From: Ruminococcus sp.
GTDB taxonomy: Bacteria > Bacillota > Clostridia > Oscillospirales > Ruminococcaceae
Length of the DNA: 48,117 nt
Assembly: GCA_017519145.1 (NCBI GenBank)
Contig: JAFWTA010000060.1
Location: forward strand, 1 to 48,117
Direction of reading: 5' to 3'
Both the position numbers and the translations under genes were made by a program. Below, piece after piece: positions 1 through 8,475 of this stretch. Positions within the stretch are counted from its first letter, which is position 1; every line of letters starts with the position of its first letter. The notes beneath the pieces are model-generated. The model searched no databases, was not told the origin of the DNA, and saw only the letters and a program-made list of their open reading frames with translations.

Positions 1-192
<192 letters not shown>

Positions 193-258
193 TCACATGA
201 TTTTGTAAATTATGCCCGTTTCACACAGTTTTCCGCATAAAACGGGCGGAAATTGCAA

Positions 259-2337
259 TTAGTTCTTAGCTCTGTTAGCCATGATCTTCTCAGCGATGCT
301 CTTAGGAACTTCCTCATAGCTGTGGGGCTCCATTGTATACTGTCCACGACCCTGAGTATTTGAACGGAGGTCGCTTGTGTAACCGAACATTTCTGAAAGC
401 GGAACGAGAGCGTCTACCTGGATAGAACCGGATCTGGATTCCTGACCCTGTATCTGTCCGCGGCGTGAGCTGAGGTCACCGATAACTGTTCCGAGATACT
501 CATCGGGAACGATAACTGCGACCTTCATAACAGGCTCCATGAGAACTGCGTTAGCCTGCTTGAGAGCTTCCTTGAACGCGATAGAACCGGCGATCTTGAA
601 TGCCATTTCAGAAGAGTCAACTTCGTGATATGATCCATCGTAAAGCTCTACCTTAACGTCAACTACTTCGTAGCCTGCAAGGATACCTGCCTTCATAGCG
701 CCCTGGATACCTGCATCAACAGCAGGGATGTACTCCTTGGGGATAGAACCGCCGACAACAGCGTTAGTGAACTCATAGCCCTTACCTGACTCGTTAGGAG
801 CCACACGGATCTTAACGTGACCGTACTGACCTGAACCACCGGACTGCTTCTTGTACTTGTAGTCGATGTCTGCGCTGCCCTTGATAGTTTCCTTATATGC
901 AACCTGAGGAGCACCAACATTAGCCTCGACCTTGAACTCACGGAGGAGACGGTCAACGATAATGTCAAGGTGGAGCTCACCCATACCTGCGATGATAGTC
1001 TGACCTGTTTCCTCGTCAGTCCATGTCTTGAAGGTAGGATCCTCTTCAGCAAGCTTTGCGAGAGCGATACCCATCTTCTCCTGACCAGCCTTTGTCTTAG
1101 GCTCGATAGCGAGCTGGATAACAGGCTCGGGGAATTCCATGGATTCGAGGATAATGGGGTGCTTTTCATCACAGAGTGTATCACCTGTAGTGGTGTTCTT
1201 GAGACCAACAGCAGCAGCGATATCGCCTGAGTAAACTGTTGTCAGGTCCTTTCTGTGGTTAGCGTGCATCTGAACGATACGGCCGAAACGCTCACGGGTG
1301 TCCTTAGTAGCGTTGAGGACTGTGTCGCCCTGATTTACGACGCCTGAATATACACGGAAGAACGCAAGCTTACCAACGAAGGGATCTGTTGCGATCTTGA
1401 ATGCGAGAGCTGAGAAGGGCTCGTCGTCTGAGGAAGGTCTTTCTTCCTCTGCCTCTGTATCGGGGTTAACGCCCTTAATAGCAGGAACATCGAGCGGAGA
1501 AGGCATATAGTCGATGATAGCATCGAGGAGCTTCTGAACGCCCTTGTTCTTATATGAAGTACCGCAGGTAACAGGTACCATGTGGTTAGCAATTGTAGCC
1601 TTTCTGATGCAGGTCTTGATCTCTTCCTGTGTGAGCTCGCCCTCTTCAAAGTACTTCTCCATGAGAGCCTCGTCCTGCTCAGCAACGTGCTCAACCATCT
1701 CGTCGTGGTATTTCTGAGCAAGTTCCTTCATATCCTCGGGGATATCCTCAACCTTGATATCTGTACCGAGGTCGTTAGTGTAAATGTAAGCCTTCATCTC
1801 AACGAGGTCGATGATGCCTCTGAACTCGTCCTCAGCGCCGATGGGGAGCTGGATCGGAACAGCATTACACTTGAGTCTGTCCTTCATCATGTCGATAACA
1901 CGATAGAAGTTGGCACCCATAATGTCCATCTTATTTACATAAGCCATACGGGGTACCTTGTAGTTATCAGCCTGTCTCCAAACGGTTTCAGACTGAGGCT
2001 CAACGCCGCCCTTAGCACAGAGAACTGTTACAGAGCCGTCGAGTACACGGAGTGAACGCTCAACCTCAACTGTAAAGTCAACGTGGCCGGGGGTGTCGAT
2101 GATGTTAAGTCTGTGGCCTGCCCAGTAGCAAGTAGTAGCAGCTGAGGTGATAGTGATACCTCTCTCCTGCTCCTGCTCCATCCAGTCCATAGTAGCGGAA
2201 CCTTCGTGTGTTTCACCGATCTTGTGGTTAACACCTGTGTAGAAAAGGATACGCTCTGTGGTAGTGGTCTTACCTGCGTCAATGTGGGCCATTATGCCGA
2301 TATTTCTTGTATTTTCAAGTGAACAATCTCTTGACAT
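259..2337 (-). CDS. fusA: Elongation factor G
   Basis: EF-G is the GTPase that drives ribosomal translocation. The 692-residue length is normal for the family. The N-terminal G domain shows the P-loop [15 protein letters not shown], the switch [10 protein letters not shown] and the NKMD guanine-specificity motif. The later domains include [10 protein letters not shown] (domain IV) and RRGQIQG (domain V). The start is supported by AAAGGAG 8 bases upstream. It lies 24 bases downstream of rpsG and is probably co-transcribed with rpsL and rpsG. No unusual residues were noticed. Confidence 0.98.
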   Translation of the reverse strand: MSRDCSLENTRNIGIMAHIDAGKTTTTERILFYTGVNHKIGETHEGSATMDWMEQEQERGITITSAATTCYWAGHRLNIIDTPGHVDFTVEVERSLRVLDGSVTVLCAKGGVEPQSETVWRQADNYKVPRMAYVNKMDIMGANFYRVIDMMKDRLKCNAVPIQLPIGAEDEFRGIIDLVEMKAYIYTNDLGTDIKVEDIPEDMKELAQKYHDEMVEHVAEQDEALMEKYFEEGELTQEEIKTCIRKATIANHMVPVTCGTSYKNKGVQKLLDAIIDYMPSPLDVPAIKGVNPDTEAEEERPSSDDEPFSALAFKIATDPFVGKLAFFRVYSGVVNQGDTVLNATKDTRERFGRIVQMHANHRKDLTTVYSGDIAAAVGLKNTTTGDTLCDEKHPIILESMEFPEPVIQLAIEPKTKAGQEKMGIALAKLAEEDPTFKTWTDEETGQTIIAGMGELHLDIIVDRLLREFKVEANVGAPQVAYKETIKGSADIDYKYKKQSGGSGQYGHVKIRVAPNESGKGYEFTNAVVGGSIPKEYIPAVDAGIQGAMKAGILAGYEVVDVKVELYDGSYHEVDSSEMAFKIAGSIAFKEALKQANAVLMEPVMKVAVIVPDEYLGTVIGDLSSRRGQIQGQESRSGSIQVDALVPLSEMFGYTSDLRSNTQGRGQYTMEPHSYEEVPKSIAEKIMANRAKN

Positions 2338-2361
2338 AATTTACTCCTTTTACAATGACGC

Positions 2362-2832
2362 TTACCAGCGGTAGTGAGCAAACGCCTTGTTTGCCTCTGC
2401 CATCTTGTGTGTATCGTCGCGCTTCTTGCAGGCACCGCCTGTTCCGTTAAGAGCGTCGAGGATCTCACCTGCGAGTCTTTCCTTCATTGTCTTCTCATTT
2501 CTCTCTCTGGAGTACTTAGTGATCCAGCGGAGTCCGAGAGTCTGACGTCTTTCGGGTCTTACCTCCATAGGTACCTGGTAAGTAGCACCGCCGAGACGGC
2601 GAGCCTTTACCTCGAGCTCAGGCATGATATTTTCCATAGCCTGCTCGAACACCTCAAGAGCGTCCTTGCCTGTCTTTTCAGCTACGATCTCAAATGCACC
2701 GTAAACTATTTTCTGCGCTACGCCCTTCTTACCGTCTAACATGATATTGTTGATGAGACGTGTAACGAGCTTTGAATTGTATACAGGATCCTGTAATACA
2801 TCACGCTTTGCGATTTTACCTCTTCTTGGCAT
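2362..2832 (-). CDS. rpsG: 30S ribosomal protein S7
   Basis: S7 nucleates assembly of the 30S head and contacts the E-site tRNA. The 156-residue protein begins [20 protein letters not shown] and ends with the typical [14 protein letters not shown]. The start is fixed by GGAGGG 8 bases upstream. It sits between rpsL and fusA in the classic str operon. The gap to rpsL is unusually long at 232 bases and contains inverted repeats. In Escherichia coli the rpsL-rpsG gap is the S7 autoregulatory target, so control here is plausible but not shown. Confidence 0.98.
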   Translation of the reverse strand: MPRRGKIAKRDVLQDPVYNSKLVTRLINNIMLDGKKGVAQKIVYGAFEIVAEKTGKDALEVFEQAMENIMPELEVKARRLGGATYQVPMEVRPERRQTLGLRWITKYSRERNEKTMKERLAGEILDALNGTGGACKKRDDTHKMAEANKAFAHYRW

Positions 2833-3064
2833 TTTCGCTTCCCTCCTTCATATAGATTGATGAATTCATAGGTACTCAAACCATATCGGTTACTGCCTTT
2901 ATATCGGCACTGCTTCGCCGATAGGTGTGTCAGGAGCCAATGCAGAGGATCAATCGAACCGAATCTATATGATCTCCGCATTACCCTGCGGTAGTAGTTA
3001 TCCTATTGATAATGAATGTACGGCTTTGAAAGTCAGTCAGCCGCCGACTGATGTGAAGCTGCTC
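2833..3064 (-). promoter_or_regulatory. Structured rpsL-rpsG intercistronic region
   Basis: These 232 bases carry no convincing gene on either strand. On the minus strand they contain TCAGTC/GACTGA around a 7-base loop (3033-3051) and ATCGGC/GCCGAT around an 8-base loop (about 2902-2923), then the rpsG Shine-Dalgarno. In enterobacteria S7 represses its operon by binding this intercistronic region. A similar role is inferred here from position only; the sequence was not matched to a known RNA family. Confidence 0.4.
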
Positions 3065-3481
3065 TTACTTCTGCTTAGGCTTCTTAGCACCGTACTTGGA
3101 ACGAGCCTGGTTACGGTTAGCAACGCCCTGAGCATCGAGAGTACCTCTGATGATGTGGTAACGCACACCGGGGAGATCCTTTACACGTCCGCCTCTGATG
3201 AGAACAACGCTGTGCTCCTGAAGGTTGTGACCGATACCGGGGATGTAAGAAGTAACTTCGTAACCGTTTGTGAGCTTAACTCTTGCGATCTTTCTCATAG
3301 CTGAGTTAGGCTTCTTAGGTGTAGCAGTTCTTACAGCTGTGCAAACGCCTCTCTTCTGAGGTGAGCTGAGGTTGATCTGTACCTTCTTCTTTGCGTTGTA
3401 GCCCTTCTGGAGAGCAGGAGCTGTAGACTTTGTCTCGAGGTCCTTTCTACCCTTACGAACGAGCTGGTTAAATGTAGGCAT
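3065..3481 (-). CDS. rpsL: 30S ribosomal protein S12
   Basis: S12 lies at the decoding centre and helps control translational accuracy. The start at 3481 gives [19 protein letters not shown], the family's usual N-terminus, with AAAAGGAGGAAAA just upstream; an upstream in-frame Met at 3499 would add six atypical residues and overlap that Shine-Dalgarno. The 138-residue length is normal for Firmicutes. The TPKKPNSA loop holding the streptomycin-resistance lysine is wild type, as is [19 protein letters not shown]. It is the first gene of the str operon, about 65 bases downstream of a perfect promoter. Confidence 0.97.
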   Translation of the reverse strand: MPTFNQLVRKGRKDLETKSTAPALQKGYNAKKKVQINLSSPQKRGVCTAVRTATPKKPNSAMRKIARVKLTNGYEVTSYIPGIGHNLQEHSVVLIRGGRVKDLPGVRYHIIRGTLDAQGVANRNQARSKYGAKKPKQK

Positions 3482-3552
3482 ATTTTTCCTCCTTTTCATA
3501 TAATATAGTACGCGCTTACCCGCAAAAGGGTATAAAAACTGCGTACCGATAT

Positions 3553-3581
3553 ATTATAACCAAAAAAGCGCGGCTTGTCAA
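3553..3581 (-). promoter_or_regulatory. Perfect sigma-A promoter of the str operon
   Basis: On the minus strand there is TTGACA (3576-3581), exactly 17 bases, then TATAAT (3553-3558), matching the consensus at every position. It drives rpsL-rpsG-fusA. The -35 box lies in the loop of the terminator hairpin of the preceding gene, and the -10 follows that terminator's T-tract. Confidence 0.9.
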
Positions 3582-3609
3582 GGGGGAACCCTCAAAAGCC
3601 GCACTTTTT
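3562..3609 (-). terminator. Terminator of the large LRR/dockerin gene
   Basis: Read on the minus strand, the arms AAAAAGtGCGGCTT and AAGCCGCgCTTTTTT pair around a loop that contains a small GGG/CCC hairpin, and a T-run follows. It begins about 60 bases after the stop codon of the 1171-residue gene and overlaps the str operon promoter. Confidence 0.75.
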
Positions 3610-3668
3610 ACTGATTTTTTGTTATTTTTCCCATTATTAACGGCATTTCCGCCGTGGAGACTTAGCTA

Positions 3669-6600
3669 TTATTTCAGCCAGTCCCTCATATCGGTGATAT
3701 CGCCGTCTGCTGAGAGGTAAGCATAGAACGCCAGTACCTTTGATGCGTCAACGGAGTCTATCCTGCCGTTTTCGTCCACATCAGCAGCAATTGCCTGCTT
3801 CTCGTCGAAGGCGGCGGGCTTGTTTGAGGACAGTCTTGCGTACTCGGCAAGTATCCTGCTGGCGTCAACTGAATCCACCATGCCGTCGAAGTCCACATCG
3901 CCCAGCTTCACATTGGTCCCCGCAGGCACCTGTTCGCCCTGAGTGGTGGTGGTCACAGCGGTGGTAGTCGCGGCTGAAGTCGTAGTGGTGGTAGTAGTTG
4001 TTGTGGTAGTTGTGGTCTGCACATCAACAGTAAATCCTGCCCGTGCGTATACCCACTGTCCCACAGCCTCATTGAAGGACTTGTACACAAGCTCCACATT
4101 CTGCTGACCGCCCACAGAGCTATCAAAGCCCTGTATCTCGTACCTTTCCGGGTGCATAGCCGCCTCATCCAGACCGTGAACGAGAGTTCTGCCGTCTGCG
4201 TCCGTATGGTATACATTGACTGTCAAACCCGACAGGACTAACGCCTCACCGATAGCATAGGACAGCTTATAGGGCAGCCTTACTATCTCCACCTCCGCCG
4301 AATAATAAGGCGAAGCCGTAGTGGTAACGGTAGTCGTTGAAGTCGAGGTGGTGGTAGTGGTAGTTGTTGTTGTCGTAGTAGTAGTGGTAGTTGTAGTAGT
4401 TGTGGTGGTGGTCGTTGTGGTCGTCGATGTTGTAGTTGCAGCCGCTCCCACAGTCATATTGAACTGCGTCGTGACAGTCACACCGTTCTCGGTGTAGCTG
4501 AGCCACATGGTATAGGTACCGTTCCTCCAGCTCTGATAATTGTCCGAGCGGGATATCCTCGGATCGGTCATCGGAACAGTCTCTGAGACCTCCGAGCCGT
4601 CGCTGCTGATATGACCTATCTCCACCGTACCGCCCTTCAGGTCGTAATAATTGTACCTGTTGTAATTGGTCTTATCGGGAAGCGAAGCTATCCTGATAAA
4701 GGGCCGTCCCGCCTCGGTAGTGGTGACGGTGGTGGTAGTCTCCGAGGCAGTGACAGTTGTAGTAGTTGTTGTCTCGGAGGTCGTTGTAGTGGTGGTCGTT
4801 GTTGTTGTCGTGGTGGTGGTAGTCGTGCTGGTCGTCGTAGTAGTTACGGGAGCCTTTACCTCCACCTCAAAGGAATCATAGGATACCGAGCCCGAATAGG
4901 TATAACCGATGGTAATAGTGTATGTTCCCTCGCGGCTGCTGTCGAACTCCGTATTATTCACATATACGCCGTCGCGCCAGTATGAGATATCGGTCATGTC
5001 GAGGGGCTCAAGGACAGTGTCCTTATATGTGCCGTCGCTCATGAACTCTCTGTACGAGCGCATTACAGTACCGCCCGTCAGGTCAAGCGACTCACCCACT
5101 GTATAGGTGGTCTTGTAGGGCGGACGTCCCACCGACACGTTTGCGAACACGCTCTGCACCACAACAGTCGTTGTCGTAGTTACAGTGGTGGTGGACGTCG
5201 TGGTTGTCGTTGTCGTCGTAGTTGTGGTCGTTGTTGTCGTGGTGGTGGTAGTTGTGCTGGTCGTCGCAGTAGTTACGGGAGCCTTTACCTCCACCTCAAA
5301 GGAATCATAGGATACCGAGCCCGAATAGGTATAGCCGATGGTGATCTTGTAGGTTCCCTCACGGCTGCTGTCGAACTCCGTATTATTCACATATACGCCG
5401 TCGCGCCAGTACGAGATATCGGTCATGTCGAGGGGCTCAAGGACAGTGTCCTTATATGTACCATCGCTCATGAACTCTCTGTACGAGCGCATTACAGTAC
5501 CGCCCGTCAGGTCAAGCGGCTCACCCACTGTATAGGTGGTCTTGTAGGGCGGACGTCCCACCGACACGTTTGCGAACACGCTCTGCACCACAACAGTCGT
5601 TGTCGTAGTAACAGTGGTGGTGGACGTCGTGGTAGTCGTTGTCGTCGTAGTTGTGGTCGTTGTTGTTGTGGTGGTGGTCGTGCTGGTCGTCGTAGTTGTT
5701 ACGGGAGCCTTTACCTCCACCTCAAAGGAAACATACGACACCGAGCCGGAATAGGTATAGCCGATAGTGATGTTGTACTTTCCTGCGCGGCTGCTGTCGA
5801 ACTCAGACTTGTTGATGTAAACTCCGTCGCGCCAGTATGAGACATCGTTCATATCCAGAGGTTCAAGGACAGTGTCCTTATATGTACCGTCGCTCATGAA
5901 CTCTCTGTAAGAGCGTTCAACAGTACCGCCTGTCAGGTCAAGCTCCTCCCCTACTGTATAGGTGGTCTTGTAGGGCTGACGTCCCACAGCCACCTTAGCG
6001 GAAACGCTCTGAACCACGGTAGTTGTTGTAGTTGTGGTGGTAGTAGCCGGAGCCCTTACCTCCACCTCCAGCTCCGCATAAGCGGTAGAGCCTGACTTTG
6101 TATAGCCGAAAACTATCTTATAGAAGCCGGCCTTTGAGTTGTCGAAATCGTCCTTATTGGTATAAACGCCGTCCTGCCAGAAGGACATTTCCGTCATTTC
6201 GATCTCTTCCAGCTCTCTTTCGATAGTGGCGCCGTTGCTGAGATATTCCGTATAGAAGCGCTTTATGGTGCCGCCTGCCAGATCAAGGGGCTCTCCGACG
6301 CTGTAAGTAGTCTTATACGGCGGTCTGCCCACTGAGATATCCGCAGACACGCTGACCACATAGACCTCCGTGGCAGTGACTGTTGTAGTCGATGTGGTAG
6401 TGGTCGTTGTAGTAGTGGTCGTTGTAGTAGTGGTGGTGGTAGTAGTCGTGGTTGTAGTAGTTGTTGTTGTTGTGGTGGTGGTCGTAGTTGTCGTTGTAGT
6501 GGTAGTAGGCTTTGCGGTAGTCGAGGTAGTGATGGGCGTCGGCGGCTGACCGCTGAGCTTTTCAAACCTGTATCCCGACGTTGATGCGTACTTTTCAGCC

Positions 6601-7184
6601 GTAGAGCCGCTGTAACCGCGGATGACTCCGCCGTAAGAGCCTGCATTGCCCGACTCACTGTTGCAGACAGTGAGGGAGCCGCCGACTATCTTGCAGGATG
6701 TATTGTAAATAGTCAGTGAGCTGAGTGACGAGCAGTCTCTCAGCGCGTCTCTGCCGAGACTTGTAACATTGGCAGACAGCTCCAGCGAACCGAGTGCCGA
6801 ACAGCGCATGAAAGCGCCTCTGTTGACAACTGTCACCGAATTTGGTATGCTTATGGATCTGAGATTTGAGCATTCCGCAAAGGCACTTGCACCGATATTG
6901 GTGACGCCGTTCGCAATAGTTACCGATGAAATCTGATTTCTCAGATTATACCACGGAACATCGCTGCTCTTATCCCAGTTGATCATGCTTCCGCTTCCCG
7001 TAATAGAGAGCCTTCCGCCCTCAAGAGTCCATTTGGTATCACTTCCGCATACGCCCGATTCGCCGACATTGCTGCCATTGCTTTCGATTAGCTGCACAGC
7101 AGCCTCACCTGCGAGCCGCGGACAAGTAAATCCCGTAAATATCGCCATTATCGCCGCCATGAACGCGGCTATCAGTTTATTCAT
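3669..7184 (-). CDS. Secreted LRR/Ig-like repeat protein with dockerin
   Basis: This is a 1171-residue modular exported protein. Residues 1-30 form a signal peptide. Residues about 50-210 are a BspA-like LRR_5 domain (repeats such as IGASAFAECSNLRSISIP). Six Ig-like modules follow at roughly 275-375, 390-495, 530-640, 675-780, 825-915 and 958-1055, most carrying the pattern YKTTYTVGEPLDLTGGTV. They are separated by Thr-rich linkers, one with over 40 nearly unbroken Thr. A C-terminal type I dockerin (about 1088-1171) has two calcium loops, GDVDFDGMVDSVDAS and ADVDENGRIDSVDAS. No catalytic domain is visible. Dockerins bind cohesins on scaffoldins or the cell wall, so an adhesive or structural part of a cellulosome-like complex is inferred. 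The start has GGAGAAATATGC before ATG. The next gene upstream is a paralogue. Confidence 0.9.
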   Translation of the reverse strand: MNKLIAAFMAAIMAIFTGFTCPRLAGEAAVQLIESNGSNVGESGVCGSDTKWTLEGGRLSITGSGSMINWDKSSDVPWYNLRNQISSVTIANGVTNIGASAFAECSNLRSISIPNSVTVVNRGAFMRCSALGSLELSANVTSLGRDALRDCSSLSSLTIYNTSCKIVGGSLTVCNSESGNAGSYGGVIRGYSGSTAEKYASTSGYRFEKLSGQPPTPITTSTTAKPTTTTTTTTTTTTTTTTTTTTTTTTTTTTTTTTTTTTTTSTTTVTATEVYVVSVSADISVGRPPYKTTYSVGEPLDLAGGTIKRFYTEYLSNGATIERELEEIEMTEMSFWQDGVYTNKDDFDNSKAGFYKIVFGYTKSGSTAYAELEVEVRAPATTTTTTTTTVVQSVSAKVAVGRQPYKTTYTVGEELDLTGGTVERSYREFMSDGTYKDTVLEPLDMNDVSYWRDGVYINKSEFDSSRAGKYNITIGYTYSGSVSYVSFEVEVKAPVTTTTTSTTTTTTTTTTTTTTTTTTTSTTTVTTTTTVVVQSVFANVSVGRPPYKTTYTVGEPLDLTGGTVMRSYREFMSDGTYKDTVLEPLDMTDISYWRDGVYVNNTEFDSSREGTYKITIGYTYSGSVSYDSFEVEVKAPVTTATTSTTTTTTTTTTTTTTTTTTTTSTTTVTTTTTVVVQSVFANVSVGRPPYKTTYTVGESLDLTGGTVMRSYREFMSDGTYKDTVLEPLDMTDISYWRDGVYVNNTEFDSSREGTYTITIGYTYSGSVSYDSFEVEVKAPVTTTTTSTTTTTTTTTTTTTTTTSETTTTTTVTASETTTTVTTTEAGRPFIRIASLPDKTNYNRYNYYDLKGGTVEIGHISSDGSEVSETVPMTDPRISRSDNYQSWRNGTYTMWLSYTENGVTVTTQFNMTVGAAATTTSTTTTTTTTTTTTTTTTTTTTTTTTTTSTSTTTVTTTASPYYSAEVEIVRLPYKLSYAIGEALVLSGLTVNVYHTDADGRTLVHGLDEAAMHPERYEIQGFDSSVGGQQNVELVYKSFNEAVGQWVYARAGFTVDVQTTTTTTTTTTTTTSAATTTAVTTTTQGEQVPAGTNVKLGDVDFDGMVDSVDASRILAEYARLSSNKPAAFDEKQAIAADVDENGRIDSVDASKVLAFYAYLSADGDITDMRDWLK
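4842..5699 (-). repeat. Near-identical tandem Ig-module duplication (429-bp unit)
   Basis: Two consecutive units encoding a Thr linker plus one Ig-like module match almost base for base at an offset of 429 bases (143 codons): acgggagcc occurs at 4846 and again at 5275. A third copy at 5701 (offset 426) is clearly more diverged. The few differences between the first two copies point to a recent in-frame duplication, probably seeded by the ACN-repeat linkers. Confidence 0.85.
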
Positions 7185-7261
7185 GCATATTTCTCCATTC
7201 CAAGAGAAGTGATCGCATCCCTCTCTTTAGTTTCCCCTATGCATTCCCCTAACACTGAGTC

Positions 7262-8368
7262 TCAGTTGCCGCGTAAAAACTCCGATAATGATTTCGTATT
7301 TTCTTTCGATGCAGAAAGATAAGCATAATACGACAGGATGTTTGAAGCGTCAACTGCGTCTGTCATTTCGTTCAGATCAACGTCAGCCGCTTTGAATTCT
7401 CTGTCGTCAAAGGATCTCGGGCGGTTTGCGGAGACCTGCGCGTACTCGGCAAGCACCTTGCTTGCGTCAACTGCGTCTACCATTCCGTCGTCATTGACGT
7501 CGCCGAGAGTATAATCTGTGGTCTGGGGCGGAGTAGTGGTCGTTGTAGTAACGGGTGCAGTAGTTGTTGCAGAAGTAGTTGTTGCAGATGTGGTAGTTGA
7601 AGTAGAAGATGTAGATGTAGTTGTTGTTGAAGTTGTTGTTGTCGTCGTAGTTGTTGATGTTGTAGTGGTAGTTGATGTGGTCGAAGTAGTAGCAGAAGTC
7701 GTCGTAGTTGTTGTCGGCACGGGCTCGCTGCTCATAAGAGCGAAGTTATATCCCGAATTTTTGGCGAACTTCTCTGCCTCCGAGCCGCTCTGACCGTAGA
7801 TAGTACCGCTGAATGAGCCCTTGTCACCTGCATCGCTGTTGCAGATAGTGGTACCGCCGCCGACGATCCTGCAGCTCTTGTTGGGTATCTTGATGGTACT
7901 CAATGATGAACACCCTCTGAAAGCATCTCTGCCTATGGATGTGACAGCCGCGGAAAGCTCAATGTACGAAAGTGACGTACACTTGATAAAAGCGCCTCTC
8001 TTGATGCTGGTAACAGTATCGGCAATGCTCACCTTTCTGAGGTTAGAACACTCACCGAATGCACCGGGACCGATGGTGGTAATACCTGATGCGACCTCTG
8101 CCTCGGTGATGGAATCCTTATAGGGATACCACGGAGTATCGCTGCTCATGTTCCACGAAGCCATTTCACCTGAACCGCTTATTACGAGCTTGCCGCCGCT
8201 GAGTGTCCATGTGGCGTTTGTGCCGCAGACGCCCGACTGACCCTCTGTTACCTTGTCCTCGGTAACGATGCCCGCAGCGAGTTCAGTTCCCACAGCACCT
8301 GCGGGCAGAGCCGATGAAGCCGTGATGCACATAGCTGCCGAAAGAGCAGCTGCCAATAGCTTTTTCAT
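7262..8368 (-). CDS. Secreted LRR protein with dockerin
   Basis: This 368-residue exported protein has a signal peptide (1-25, MKKLLAAALSAAMCITASS), an LRR_5 domain (about 48-213), a Thr/Ser-rich linker (about 218-285) and a C-terminal dockerin (about 288-362) with loops GDVNDDGMVDAVDAS and ADVDLNEMTDAVDAS. The N-terminal half is a clear paralogue of the adjacent larger protein; both share SGVCG, WTL.GG.L.I.GSG, ECSNLR and GRDA..RCSSLS. It lacks the Ig-like modules. ATG follows GGGAGGAATAAAAC. No enzyme domain is seen; attachment to a cohesin-bearing scaffold or the cell surface is inferred. No clear terminator separates it from the larger gene 77 bases downstream, so the two may be co-transcribed. 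Confidence 0.9.
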   Translation of the reverse strand: MKKLLAAALSAAMCITASSALPAGAVGTELAAGIVTEDKVTEGQSGVCGTNATWTLSGGKLVISGSGEMASWNMSSDTPWYPYKDSITEAEVASGITTIGPGAFGECSNLRKVSIADTVTSIKRGAFIKCTSLSYIELSAAVTSIGRDAFRGCSSLSTIKIPNKSCRIVGGGTTICNSDAGDKGSFSGTIYGQSGSEAEKFAKNSGYNFALMSSEPVPTTTTTTSATTSTTSTTTTTSTTTTTTTTSTTTTSTSSTSTTTSATTTSATTTAPVTTTTTTPPQTTDYTLGDVNDDGMVDAVDASKVLAEYAQVSANRPRSFDDREFKAADVDLNEMTDAVDASNILSYYAYLSASKENTKSLSEFLRGN

Positions 8369-8475
8369 GTTTTATTCCTCCCATTTTAATATTTTTCCGG
8401 CAGGCGCCGTTATATCGGAGCCGCCGTTATTTAAAGTCCCGTACAGCACCCCACGCATATGCGGGACTCAAAAGC

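Noticed and set aside
2927-3304. 125-codon plus-strand ORF opposite rpsL
   Set aside because: It is antisense to rpsL and to the intercistronic region, without a ribosome site or family.
4666-4881. Plus-strand Val-rich ORFs opposite the Thr linkers, also at 7518-7793
   Set aside because: They are antisense readings of ACN codons as GTN (valine) and have no ribosome site or conserved domain.
4321-6510. Tandem repeat arrays that might be taken for CRISPR
   Set aside because: The units are in-frame protein modules of about 426-429 bases; there are no short repeats with unique spacers and no cas genes.
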